Part shown: one piece after another, positions 19,174-28,468 of the stretch
How the letters are laid out: each line of letters begins with the position of its first letter
Numbering within the stretch: the stretch's first letter is position 1
Source of the DNA: Candidatus Anstonella stagnisolia
GTDB lineage: Archaea; Micrarchaeota; Micrarchaeia; Anstonellales; Anstonellaceae
Assembly (NCBI GenBank): GCA_902384585.1
Contig: CABMCJ010000002.1
Span: 79,062-143,061, forward strand
DNA length: 64,000 nucleotides
Direction: 5' to 3'
Notes under the pieces: model-generated
The model's database searches: none
Told to the model about the DNA's origin: nothing
The model's input: the letters and a program-made list of their open reading frames with translations, nothing else
Position numbers and translations under genes: made by a program

Positions 19174-19236
19174 GTGCAATGATGAGTCGCACATAACTGA
19201 GCTAACGCTGTGATGACGTGACTTGACTCTGATAAT
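19174..19236 (+). ncRNA. C/D box sRNA candidate
   Basis: C ATGATGA 19179-19185; 11-nt guide; D' CTGA 19197-19200; C' GTGATGA 19210-19216; 12-nt guide CGTGACTTGACT; D CTGA 19229-19232; TATA at ~19150 about 25 nt before predicted 5' end. Confidence 0.8.
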
Positions 19237-19240
19237 ATTT

Positions 19241-20788
19241 CTAGCCTTTTTTCAAATTGAATATGTTCGTGCTGCACTCGCCTTTTTGCTCCATTTGAGC
19301 GTTCACGTAGTCAAGAAGGATTTTCCTTATGCGCTCGAATTCCGCCTTGGGAACCTGCTGGTTAAGGACTGCGCAGATAAGGGATTTCGCATTGAAGCAG
19401 AAAATCGCGTCCTGCACGTTTTCGCAGTTGTGGCAGAAATATGCGTTCGCGCTTGAATACGTGCTGTCTACCTCGAAAGAATTGCGCAATTTTGTGGAAT
19501 CAAAGCAGTTTATGCAGAATGCGGAGTGCAGCATGCGCAAGTATCCGCCGAAAATGTGCTCGGATTCTATTGCTGCGGAAGTGTATGCGGAATTCTTGGA
19601 ATTCGTGCTGTCCCAGCATTTGTATATTCCAGAACCTGTAAAAATGTCGGGAGTGTCAGCGCAGTTTATGTTCTGCCCGTCCATGAATTCAACTGCGAAA
19701 TATGCGATTTTCCCAACGCGCGAAAGAAGTTCGGAAAGGGAGGGCGATTCGCCTTCCTTTAGGGAAATTTTCATTTCTGCGCACTTTTTGCTTTCTTCTA
19801 GCGAAACAAGGCGGTCCGCAGGAATGTCGCGCATTATGGGCAGGCCTACTTTGTAGCTGGGGTTCCCAAACGCGCCTTTCACTTTTTTTATGGGAAGTGC
19901 GCGTTTGAGCATGCCAGCGCCGTATTTTTTTATATTTTGGTGTTCTTTGCCAAGCACTATGCGGCAGGTGGAGCGGAAACCCTCTTCTACCTTTGGGGGA
20001 ACTGGGGAATCGTACGCAAGCTTTTCCTCAGGAACGTCTTCCTTTCTCCTGCCAACAAACGCAATGTCTGCAAGGGAGAAGAGGCGCTTGTTTTTGCGCA
20101 GCCCCTCAGCCATTTCTGCAAGCAGTTTCTTTTTTAGGGGAAGGAATTTTTCCTGCGGCAACTCCAAATTCCCTATCACGTTGCGCTTGGAGCGCAAGTT
20201 GAATGCGAAAATGCAATTCTGGCATCCAATGCAGTTTATTGCATAGTACATGTCGCTTATGCTTGCGCATGAGTATTCCTCAAAGCAGCGGTTTGCGTCT
20301 ATCCCTTCCCCGCAGCGCATGGAGAACTTTATTTTGGGGTGCGGGGCAAGCCCGAATACGTTTTCTGACTCGCGAACTACGGAGAGGTATGCCCCGTTTT
20401 TCACGTGGAACACGTTGTGCGAGAAGTGCACGTTTGAGCAGTCCACGCAGTTGTCCACGTCGGAAATCTGGAAATTTGTGCCGAAAACCTTGTTGCCGCA
20501 GAATATTTGGCGCTCTTGCGCGGCTGCAAGGAGCGAATCAATGTCCTTTATTTCGTTTATGTTAAGCGGGGCAAATTTGAGCTTTGAAACCTCTTCTTGC
20601 GAGACGAATTTTGCGTTCTTTGGGTAAAACGGATGCGATACTACTACGGGCTTGCCTGAGAGTGCGGACTTCTGGATTTGGTAAGGCATCATCATTTCCT
20701 TTAAGTAAGGCTCAAAGTCCGAAAGCTTCCCAATCTCGCTCCCAAAGAGGATGCGTGAGGTTGAGTCAAATGCGCTTTGCAAATCCAT
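19241..20788 (-). CDS. Cys-rich two-half protein, unknown function (fused form)
   Basis: 515 aa; CIGCQNCIFAFNLRSKRNVIGNLELPQEKF and CHNCENVQDAIFCFNAKSLICAVLNQQVPKAEFERI; homologous to 45198 and 45964 products. Confidence 0.85.
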   Translation of the reverse strand: MDLQSAFDSTSRILFGSEIGKLSDFEPYLKEMMMPYQIQKSALSGKPVVVSHPFYPKNAKFVSQEEVSKLKFAPLNINEIKDIDSLLAAAQERQIFCGNKVFGTNFQISDVDNCVDCSNVHFSHNVFHVKNGAYLSVVRESENVFGLAPHPKIKFSMRCGEGIDANRCFEEYSCASISDMYYAINCIGCQNCIFAFNLRSKRNVIGNLELPQEKFLPLKKKLLAEMAEGLRKNKRLFSLADIAFVGRRKEDVPEEKLAYDSPVPPKVEEGFRSTCRIVLGKEHQNIKKYGAGMLKRALPIKKVKGAFGNPSYKVGLPIMRDIPADRLVSLEESKKCAEMKISLKEGESPSLSELLSRVGKIAYFAVEFMDGQNINCADTPDIFTGSGIYKCWDSTNSKNSAYTSAAIESEHIFGGYLRMLHSAFCINCFDSTKLRNSFEVDSTYSSANAYFCHNCENVQDAIFCFNAKSLICAVLNQQVPKAEFERIRKILLDYVNAQMEQKGECSTNIFNLKKG

Positions 20789-20916
20789 GAAGATATGCGG
20801 ATTAACATATATATTAAAGATTTTATTGAAATTTGACCGAAAAGAAGGAAAAAAGAGAAAAAAGTATTAAAAACGGTTAGAAAATGAGAAAGAATTAAAT
20901 ATGGGAAAATGCACAT

Positions 20917-21900
20917 ATGTTTATGGAGAAAATTTCGCTGGATGAGATAGACAGGAAAATTCTTGCAGAGCTGGACAGGAACTGCCGCATCCCGAATTCT
21001 GTGCTTGCGAAAAAGGTGCGCCGCTCAAGGGAGGCTGTGAAGTACAGGATAGAGCAGTTGCAGAAGAAAGGGGTTATTGAGAAATTCATCACGTCCACAA
21101 ACCCCAACAAATTCGGGTATTACATGTTCAAGGTGTATTTGAAGCTTGAGAACATACCATCTGAACGGGAGAAATTCTTTGAGGAGCTGCGAAGGAATAG
21201 GGACATTTACTGGATGGGCATTTGTGATGGCGCGTTTGACTGCATTTTTGCAATACTTTCGCGCGACATTACGGGGTATTATGAGAAAATAAATGCGCTT
21301 CTTTCAAAATGGAGGCATCTTATTGTGAGCAAGGTGCTTGGGACGATGGTGGACACAAAACAGTACAACAAGAAATTCTTTACGGGAGATGAGAACGGAA
21401 CGTATGTAACGTTTGCGGGGAACGTTGCTGAAAATAAGGTGGACGAGCTTGATGAGAAAATACTGGATGTGCTTGCAAATGATGCGAGGATACCGATTAG
21501 CGAGCTTGCAAGAAAAGTGAAAAGCAATATGGAGGCTGTGAAGAGGAGAATGAAGAGGATGGAAGAGGCAGGAGTGATATTGCAGTATAGGATTGCAGTT
21601 GATTTCAATAAATTGGGGCTGGAATTCTTCAAGGCGATCATATATTTGAAAACGCTCTCGAAAAAGGATGAGGCTGCGCTTGGGGAATGGATGAGAAGGA
21701 ACCCAAAATCGATTTATTACATACGCAGCATTGCGCCCTGGGACGTGGAATTTGAGTTTGCGGTTGAGAATTACCAGGAGTTTAATGGGATAATAAATGA
21801 CTTGAGAAAGTGCTTCCCGCACGTAGTGGGGAATTGTGAGCACGTGATATTCATAGAGGAGAAATGGATGCCTGGGTATTTGGAAAGTGCGCAGAAGTAG
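20917..21900 (+). CDS. Tandem double Lrp/AsnC-family regulator
   Basis: Two HTH units (LDEIDRKILAELDRNCRIPNSVLAKKV; VDELDEKILDVLANDARIPISELARKV), each followed by a RAM-like region. Confidence 0.9.
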   Translation: MFMEKISLDEIDRKILAELDRNCRIPNSVLAKKVRRSREAVKYRIEQLQKKGVIEKFITSTNPNKFGYYMFKVYLKLENIPSEREKFFEELRRNRDIYWMGICDGAFDCIFAILSRDITGYYEKINALLSKWRHLIVSKVLGTMVDTKQYNKKFFTGDENGTYVTFAGNVAENKVDELDEKILDVLANDARIPISELARKVKSNMEAVKRRMKRMEEAGVILQYRIAVDFNKLGLEFFKAIIYLKTLSKKDEAALGEWMRRNPKSIYYIRSIAPWDVEFEFAVENYQEFNGIINDLRKCFPHVVGNCEHVIFIEEKWMPGYLESAQK

Positions 21901-22977
21901 TTACTTTTTTGCTAAACTTATTTTCCTGCTTCTCCCGTCCTTGCTGGAAATCTCCTGCGTGGAGAGCAAGCCCATTTTTTCCAAGTTCTCTAAATGGTTG
22001 CGGATTGTGCGCTCGGAAGTTTTGGAGAGAAGGGAGTAGAGTTCGCCGCTAAGAAGGGGCTTTTTCTTGAGGGATTCTATTATTTGGGCATCTATTTCAT
22101 CAAGCTGCAGCTCTTTTCGAGCCAAAAAGCCAACTGAGGAAACGCTTTCTCCCTTTACTTTTTGCACATGGGAGATGTCAACGCGCTCTGCACCCTGCCT
22201 TTCAGCTTCGCGCCCTGCGCGCCAGAGGACATTGAGAGCTAAGCGCGCATCTCCTCCGTTTTTTGCGCCCACTGCTGCGCAAAGGGGAAGCACTTCGGGC
22301 CCCACTGCATCCGGGAAAAATGCTGCAGTTGCGCGGGAAAGGAGAATTCCCTTGAGTTCGCTTATGCCGTAGTTGGGGAATTCCACAACGCACTGCGCAA
22401 GGGAAGAGCGCACGCGCGAGTCCAGTTTTGAAACGAAATTCTTGTCGTTTGTAATGCCAAGTATCCCAAGCTTTATGCCGTGCACTTCGGATGCGCGCGC
22501 CAAATCGTAGAGCACGCGCTCCTCTTCGTACTGGGAGGCAAGGAGCCGGTCTATTTCATCAAGCACTATTATGGGGATTATGCCCGTATTTTTTGCAACG
22601 GATACGATGCGCTCAAGCGCTTCGTCCGCTGCAATGCCGCGCCTTGGCATCATTTCGCCGAGTGCGAAAAGGATGGAAGAGAAAATCCCAAAGCGGGTGG
22701 GCACTTCCCAGCAATTCACGTATATTGAGAGGGGCTTGCTGGAGTACTCGCACAGTTCCTTGAGAACGTATTTTGCGCTGCTTGTCTTGCCGCTTCCGGG
22801 TGGGCCGTATACGAGCACGTTTTCCGGCTGGCGGTTTTCCGAAGCCGGGCGAAGCGCATGCGCAAGGGAAGAGAGCTGCGCATCCCGAAATTCCATTTCT
22901 GTTGGAATGTAATCCGGCTGCAGGGCTGCCTCGAACTTGAATATGCGGCTCTCTGGGGAATGTGAGAAGAGTCTCAT
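21901..22977 (-). CDS. cdc6: Orc1/Cdc6 replication initiator
   Basis: VYGPPGSGKTSSAKYVLKEL, PIIVLDEIDRLL, C-terminal wHTH; start set at MRLFSHSPESRIF because the longer ORF overlaps the + strand MFS gene. Confidence 0.93.
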   Translation of the reverse strand: MRLFSHSPESRIFKFEAALQPDYIPTEMEFRDAQLSSLAHALRPASENRQPENVLVYGPPGSGKTSSAKYVLKELCEYSSKPLSIYVNCWEVPTRFGIFSSILFALGEMMPRRGIAADEALERIVSVAKNTGIIPIIVLDEIDRLLASQYEEERVLYDLARASEVHGIKLGILGITNDKNFVSKLDSRVRSSLAQCVVEFPNYGISELKGILLSRATAAFFPDAVGPEVLPLCAAVGAKNGGDARLALNVLWRAGREAERQGAERVDISHVQKVKGESVSSVGFLARKELQLDEIDAQIIESLKKKPLLSGELYSLLSKTSERTIRNHLENLEKMGLLSTQEISSKDGRSRKISLAKK

Positions 22978-23074
22978 GGATGGAATAGCGGGGCAGAAAT
23001 TATAATGATTGGGGAACGCTCTGGCGGCTGTGCTGGATACGGGAGCGGGATTATAATTTTTTTGGGCGCAGTGA

Positions 23075-24205
23075 ATGCAGGTAGATTTAGTGAATATGCT
23101 GAAATTCAGGGCATTCAATGCAATGGACGCATTCATTAGCGCAGCATTGGCAGTTCTTGTGCCACTTGCACTTGCGAGCAGGGGAGTAAGCATTGTATCA
23201 ATTGGGTGGGTGGTTGCACTCACGCCGCTTGTATTCACGATTTCGCGCACGCTTTTTGCATCCCTTGCGGACGGGATTGGGACTAAGCCTTTCTTTATGC
23301 TCAATGCGGCTACGAATGCTGCTGCGGCTTTCCTGTACATGAACGCGACAAGCGCGAGCGCGTACGTCTCCGGGCGGTTCCTTGAGGGAGTGAGGGGAGG
23401 CTCAATATGGGCAGTGAATAGGCTTGAGGCGCTTGAGCTTAGTGCGGAGAGGAGAATTGAGAAGGAATTTGCACGGCTTGCGGGAATGCGCAGCTTTTGC
23501 TTTGCGCTTGGGACTATTGGGGCGGGATTTATTGCGGAAAGGATTGGGTTTGAGGGCGCATTCCTTGGGATGGCAATCCTTGGGGCTGCGGCTTTCCTTT
23601 TGAGCCTCACGGTTGGAAGCGGCGGGCTGCATGTGGAGGCATTGCACCTTATTCTTGCGCGCCTTGACGTGAGGAAGAAAAGCGCGAAAATGTGGAGGTC
23701 TGCTGCGTGCATGGTGCCTGCGATGTCTGCCACTACGCTTCCCCTGAGCTTTCTTTTGCCCCTATATTTGAATTCAAAGGGGTTTGGGTATGAGCAAATC
23801 GGCGTTGCGATTGCGCTTTATTATCTCACGGATGCGTCTGCAACGCAGTTTGCAATGCGCGTGAAAGAGATGCGGGACAATGCTGCGTATGCTGCGCTGC
23901 TCTTTTGCAGCGGGGTTGCTGTGCTTGTTGCAACAGACATGCCATACATCGGGGTTGTGCTGCTTGCAATGGGGGACGGGTTTTGCGCGGTCGTATGGGA
24001 AGCAGTTATAGTGCACGGGAGCAGGGGGAGCAAGAACTCCGCAACAGACATTGGAATTATGCACATACCTGCGCACTTTGTTACTGCAGGGCTGCTTGTT
24101 GCGGCAGGGGTGATAGTGAGCATGTTCGGGTTTGCGGCTGCATTTATGCTAAGCGGTGCGCTCATGCTTACGTATTGCATCATGGTGAGAATTGAGCTGG
24201 ACTAG
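23075..24205 (+). CDS. MFS-family transporter
   Basis: About 11-12 TMs; FASLADGIGTKPFFMLNAA, RFLEGVRGG. Confidence 0.82.
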   Translation: MQVDLVNMLKFRAFNAMDAFISAALAVLVPLALASRGVSIVSIGWVVALTPLVFTISRTLFASLADGIGTKPFFMLNAATNAAAAFLYMNATSASAYVSGRFLEGVRGGSIWAVNRLEALELSAERRIEKEFARLAGMRSFCFALGTIGAGFIAERIGFEGAFLGMAILGAAAFLLSLTVGSGGLHVEALHLILARLDVRKKSAKMWRSAACMVPAMSATTLPLSFLLPLYLNSKGFGYEQIGVAIALYYLTDASATQFAMRVKEMRDNAAYAALLFCSGVAVLVATDMPYIGVVLLAMGDGFCAVVWEAVIVHGSRGSKNSATDIGIMHIPAHFVTAGLLVAAGVIVSMFGFAAAFMLSGALMLTYCIMVRIELD

Positions 24206-24310
24206 GAATGCGGGTTAAGAAAATGCGCGTGGGAGTGCATTGATGCGGTTTTTGGGCTGGACTAGTTAAAGTTAAGAAATAAGCGCGTGTATTGTGCCTG
24301 GGAGGAGAAT

Positions 24311-25564
24311 ATGCCACGCTGCGTTGCAGACTTGCACATACACTCAAAGTACTCTAGGGCGACCAGCCCGAACATGGAGCTGGAAGGGCTTAGCGAGTGG
24401 GGCAAGATAAAGGGGATAGATGTAATCGGGACAGGGGACTTCACGCATCCCAAATGGATTAAGGAGCTTAAGGAGAAAGCGATAGAGGAAGACTCGGGGC
24501 TGCTTCTTTTCAATGGGCAGCATTTCATGCTCACTGTGGAGCTTTCAAGCATATATACGGACAAAGGGAGAGGGAGGAGGATACATCAGGTTGTGCTTGC
24601 GCCTTCCTTGGAAATTGCGGAGCAGATTAATGAACGGCTAAAGAAAAAGGGTGCGAACCTTGCTTCGGATGGGCGGCCGATTATGGGCTTATCCGCACCG
24701 GACATTGTGGAGACGATAATGGAAATTTCCCCCAAATGCATGGTGATACCCGCGCACGCATGGACACCGTGGTTTTCTGTTTTTGGGTCAAAGAGCGGAT
24801 TTGATAGCGTAAAGGAGTGCTATGGGGACATGGAAAAGCACATTTATGCGCTTGAGACCGGTCTTTCTTCAGACCCTGCAATGAACTGGAGGGTGAGCGC
24901 GCTGGACAAATATGCGCTTGTATCGAACTCGGACTCGCATTCGCCGCAGAAAATCGGGAGGGAGGCGAACGTGTTTGAGCTAAATAGGCTTACGTATGAT
25001 GAGATTGTGGATGCGATTAAGGACAGGAGCAGCGGAAGGTTCAAGCTCACGTACGAGTTTTATCCGGAAGAGGGGAAATATCATTTGGATGGGCACAGAG
25101 ATTGTGGGGTGCGGCTCACTCCTGCGCAAACGAAGAAGCTAAAGGGGCTGTGCCCAAAATGCGGCAAAGCAGTTGTAATTGGGGTGCAGTATAGGGTGGA
25201 GGAGCTTGCGGACAGGGAGGAGGGATTTGTTCCGAAAGGGGCTGTTCCTTTTGAGAAGCTTGTGCCGCTTGCGGAAATAATTGCGAAAGTTCTTGGGGGC
25301 ACGGAAGCCTCAAAGAAAGTGCTGGAAATGTATGCGGTGCTTGTGAAAGCGTTTGGGAATGAGATTAAGGTGCTGCACGCGCCTTATGAGCAGCTCAAGC
25401 TTGCGAGTGATGAGAGGATTGCAAAAGCGATATGCGATGTGCGAGAGGGGAATATTACGTTCTTGGCGGGATATGATGGCACTTACGGGGAAATGCATTT
25501 TGGGAAAAGGAAAATAGAGCAGGAGGACTATACGAGCAGGCAAAAGAGCATTACGGACTTTTGA
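24311..25564 (+). CDS. PHP-domain endonuclease Q-like protein
   Basis: ADLHIHSKYSRATSPNMELEGLSEWGKIKGIDVIGTGDFTHPKW; zinc-finger region CGVRLTPAQTKKLKGLCPKCGK. Confidence 0.88.
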   Translation: MPRCVADLHIHSKYSRATSPNMELEGLSEWGKIKGIDVIGTGDFTHPKWIKELKEKAIEEDSGLLLFNGQHFMLTVELSSIYTDKGRGRRIHQVVLAPSLEIAEQINERLKKKGANLASDGRPIMGLSAPDIVETIMEISPKCMVIPAHAWTPWFSVFGSKSGFDSVKECYGDMEKHIYALETGLSSDPAMNWRVSALDKYALVSNSDSHSPQKIGREANVFELNRLTYDEIVDAIKDRSSGRFKLTYEFYPEEGKYHLDGHRDCGVRLTPAQTKKLKGLCPKCGKAVVIGVQYRVEELADREEGFVPKGAVPFEKLVPLAEIIAKVLGGTEASKKVLEMYAVLVKAFGNEIKVLHAPYEQLKLASDERIAKAICDVREGNITFLAGYDGTYGEMHFGKRKIEQEDYTSRQKSITDF

Positions 25565-25621
25565 AGAAAAGGCGGGCTCAAAGAGCAGCACGGGCTATTG
25601 GGAAAAAGCGGGCGCAGGGTA

Positions 25622-26581
25622 CTACGAGCTTTTGAGGGTTAGGGCTGCTGCTTCCAGCTCTTGGGCGCGCTGTTCAGGGGGAGCAATAAGAATGGCGAAA
25701 TCCTTAGGCTTATTTTTAGGGTCCCAGTAAGGGACTATGCGCGGCGTTATTGCGAGGTGGAAATGGAATTCCGGCCCTTTTGCAGGATGGGTGGAGAAAT
25801 AACGTATTTTTAAGGGGGCAAAGCCGGTTATTTTATCAAGCGCACCAGTAACGAGCTTGAAAATTTCAGCCAGGGACTCAAGCGCCCTCGCAGACATGCT
25901 GTCAAATGAGGATATGTGCTTTCTTGATATTAATGAGACCTGGTATTCGAATTGGGCGTCAGGAGGGCAAAGCGCAACGAAATCCTCATTTTCTGCCCAT
26001 ATGTTTTTGGCTGCTGATGCTGCATAGGGGTTTAATGCTTTTGGATGCATCTGGCAGAAATAGCATGAGCCGTGCTGGAGCATTTTGGAAGCTGCGAGTA
26101 TGCTGCCGTTTATTTCGTGCGAGCCGATTATATGGGTGTGGGGATGGTTTGTTGGGTTGTTTGGCAAAAGGTCCTCCTTTGTTAAACCATGAACGTATCT
26201 GATGCCGGGCGCGTTGCGTATCCTCGCATATGCCCGTGAAATCAGGGTAAAATTTGCTATAAGCTCTGCTTTTGAGAGAACGGAAAAGGGGATATTGTGT
26301 TTGGGAGTGGGTATAACTATTTGGTGCCCGGGCGTAACGCCATCTGGCGTGTGCTCTATGGATATGCAGCGCGCTTTCTGAGGGCCGTTTCCAATGCTGT
26401 CTATTTCCTGCGGCGGGAAAATGTAGTTGTTTGGGCAGAGCGCGCATTTTGAGTTGAATGCGCGGCCCATGAGATGGGGCGCAGGGCGGAACTGCAGTTG
26501 CAGGCCCGGCTGGGGTCTTAGGAGCATTTGGCCGTGCGGCCCTGTAGTTATTTTGCCTTGCGGCGCAGCAATTAAGCTCAT
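25622..26581 (-). CDS. GalT-like/HIT-superfamily nucleotidyltransferase
   Basis: CALCPNN, NPTNHPHTHIIGSHEINGS, FHFHLAITPR. Confidence 0.72.
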   Translation of the reverse strand: MSLIAAPQGKITTGPHGQMLLRPQPGLQLQFRPAPHLMGRAFNSKCALCPNNYIFPPQEIDSIGNGPQKARCISIEHTPDGVTPGHQIVIPTPKHNIPFSVLSKAELIANFTLISRAYARIRNAPGIRYVHGLTKEDLLPNNPTNHPHTHIIGSHEINGSILAASKMLQHGSCYFCQMHPKALNPYAASAAKNIWAENEDFVALCPPDAQFEYQVSLISRKHISSFDSMSARALESLAEIFKLVTGALDKITGFAPLKIRYFSTHPAKGPEFHFHLAITPRIVPYWDPKNKPKDFAILIAPPEQRAQELEAAALTLKSS

Positions 26582-26718
26582 AGTAATCTAAGTGGTATTA
26601 GGTCAACAGTTGTATAAATAGGTATGTGTTTTTATAACGGAAAGTCACTTCGGACACGCATACCTTTTTATATACATATAAACACAGTATAGGTTAGAAG
26701 GAATTTAGAGGAGATAAT

Positions 26719-27138
26719 ATGCAAATTTCAAAAGAAATCGACATGGGTAGGGTGAGGAGTACTGTTTCAGTGCTGAAAGACGGGAAAGGGAATAGCAAGG
26801 TTGAGAACGCATTTTATTGCAAGCTTCTTGGGAATATTGATGCAAAACAAAGTGGCGACATAAATGTTGTTCTTGCGAAAACACGGGAAGACGTAGTTGC
26901 TCAAGAGACAGAATATTTGGAAAGGGGCAAAAACAGGATGGCAGTGTATGCAACAGCATTGCTTATAGGCGGAGCGATAGTTGCATTCACAAAGCCAGTA
27001 GTTGGGATTGCATGCATGGCAATTGGCGGGGTGTGCGCGGCAGTTTCTGGCATCAGCGCACTGTTGATAAAATTAACCAAAAATGAGGTTAGCGGATTTG
27101 TGAATGCGGTGGAGCAGGCACTGCAAAGCGGCAATTAA
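26719..27138 (+). CDS. Small membrane protein, orphan
   Basis: SD GAGGAGAT; hydrophobic MAVYATALLIGGAIVAFTKPVVGIACMAIGGVCAAVSG. Confidence 0.7.
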   Translation: MQISKEIDMGRVRSTVSVLKDGKGNSKVENAFYCKLLGNIDAKQSGDINVVLAKTREDVVAQETEYLERGKNRMAVYATALLIGGAIVAFTKPVVGIACMAIGGVCAAVSGISALLIKLTKNEVSGFVNAVEQALQSGN

Positions 27139-27139
27139 G

Positions 27140-27568
27140 CTATTTCTTTCCTCGTGAGTCCGCAAGTTTTTTCGCAAGTTCTTTATTTCCAAGCGCGAGT
27201 ATTTCTATTGCGAGAAGCGCAGCATTTTTTCCGTTGTCTATTCCTACGGTTGCGACTGGGACTCCTGGGGGAAGCTGCATTGTGGAGAGGAGAGCATCTA
27301 ATCCGTCAAGCTTCACGTTCACGGGAACGCCGATTACGGGCTTTGTTGTTTTTGAGGCGATTGTGCCGGGGAGAGCTGCGGACAAGCCTGCTATTCCGAT
27401 GAAAACTTTTGCGTCGGACTCTTTTACGAGCTTTTCAAGGAGGTCGGGCGTGCGGTGCGCGGATGCAACGTCTATTTTGTGCGAGACTGAAAACTCCTTC
27501 AGGGTGGCTGCAACTTTCTCTGCGATTGGCATGTCTGTATTGCTTCCAAGGAATATGTGGACATCCAT
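27140..27568 (-). CDS. purE: N5-carboxyaminoimidazole ribonucleotide mutase/AIR carboxylase
   Basis: [33 protein letters not shown]. Confidence 0.93.
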   Translation of the reverse strand: MDVHIFLGSNTDMPIAEKVAATLKEFSVSHKIDVASAHRTPDLLEKLVKESDAKVFIGIAGLSAALPGTIASKTTKPVIGVPVNVKLDGLDALLSTMQLPPGVPVATVGIDNGKNAALLAIEILALGNKELAKKLADSRGKK

Positions 27569-27631
27569 ATGGGCACCTCAGAATTATGTGAATTCAAAAG
27601 GTTATTAATATTCTCCTTCCAATGCGCAGAT

Positions 27632-28456
27632 ATGGAGATGCGCGTTCTCAAAAACGACGGGACTTTGGAAACTTTTGACAGGAGGAAGGTGGAGGGCGCG
27701 CTCATAAAATCAGGGGCAAGCGGAAGCCTTGCGCGCGAGGTTACGGATATAGTGGAAGGGAAAATGCACGAGAACATGAAGACTTCGGAAATTTACAAGC
27801 TTGCGTTTGAAACGCTTGCGAGTTATAAGCCGGGGGCGGCGTTTAGGTATGGGCTGAAACGGGCGCTTTTGGACATGGGGCCTGAGGGGCACGCGTTTGA
27901 GACTTATGTGGGCGCTATCCTTGGGGCGCATGGGCATGAGATAAAGTTGCGGCAGGTTTTAAACGGAAAGTGCATACAGCATGAGGTGGATGTTGTTGCG
28001 AAAAAGAACGGAAAAGTAATAGTGTATGAGTGCAAATACCACAACAAGCCGGGGTTAAGGTGCCACATACAGAATGCGCTTTATACGTATGCGCGCTTCT
28101 TGGATTTGAGGGACACGGGCGCTGCCGAGGCAGGTGCGCTTGCGACCAATACGAAATTCAGCTATGATGTAATACAGTATGCGCAGTGCGTAAAATTGGG
28201 ATTGCTGGGATGGAGCTATCCGCAAACCGGAAGCCTGCAGGAGCTTATAGAGGCGCAAAAGCTTTATCCTGTGAATATGCTTACGGGCGTGGATCGGCAC
28301 ATTTTCTATAGGCTGCACGATGCGAACATCATTACGGTAAAGGAATTTCTTTTGGCGACTGATGCGCAGCTTGAGAAGGCGAGCGTGCCAAGCAAAGCTA
28401 TAGAGAAAATAAGGCAGCAGGCGCGCGAAGTAATGAACGGGAATGGGAAGCACTAG
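27632..28456 (+). CDS. ATP-cone plus Mrr-like nuclease domain plus C-terminal helical domain
   Basis: ATP-cone MRVLKNDGTLETFDRRKVEGALIKSGAS; nuclease core HEVDVVAKKNGKVIVYECKYHNKPG. Confidence 0.8.
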   Translation: MEMRVLKNDGTLETFDRRKVEGALIKSGASGSLAREVTDIVEGKMHENMKTSEIYKLAFETLASYKPGAAFRYGLKRALLDMGPEGHAFETYVGAILGAHGHEIKLRQVLNGKCIQHEVDVVAKKNGKVIVYECKYHNKPGLRCHIQNALYTYARFLDLRDTGAAEAGALATNTKFSYDVIQYAQCVKLGLLGWSYPQTGSLQELIEAQKLYPVNMLTGVDRHIFYRLHDANIITVKEFLLATDAQLEKASVPSKAIEKIRQQAREVMNGNGKH

Positions 28457-28468
28457 TTTCTTTGGAAA

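Noticed and set aside
22978-23733. N-terminal extension of the 610-aa ORF containing Orc1
   Set aside because: Overlaps the plus-strand MFS gene and reads as low-quality S/P/A-rich sequence; Orc1 starts at 22977.
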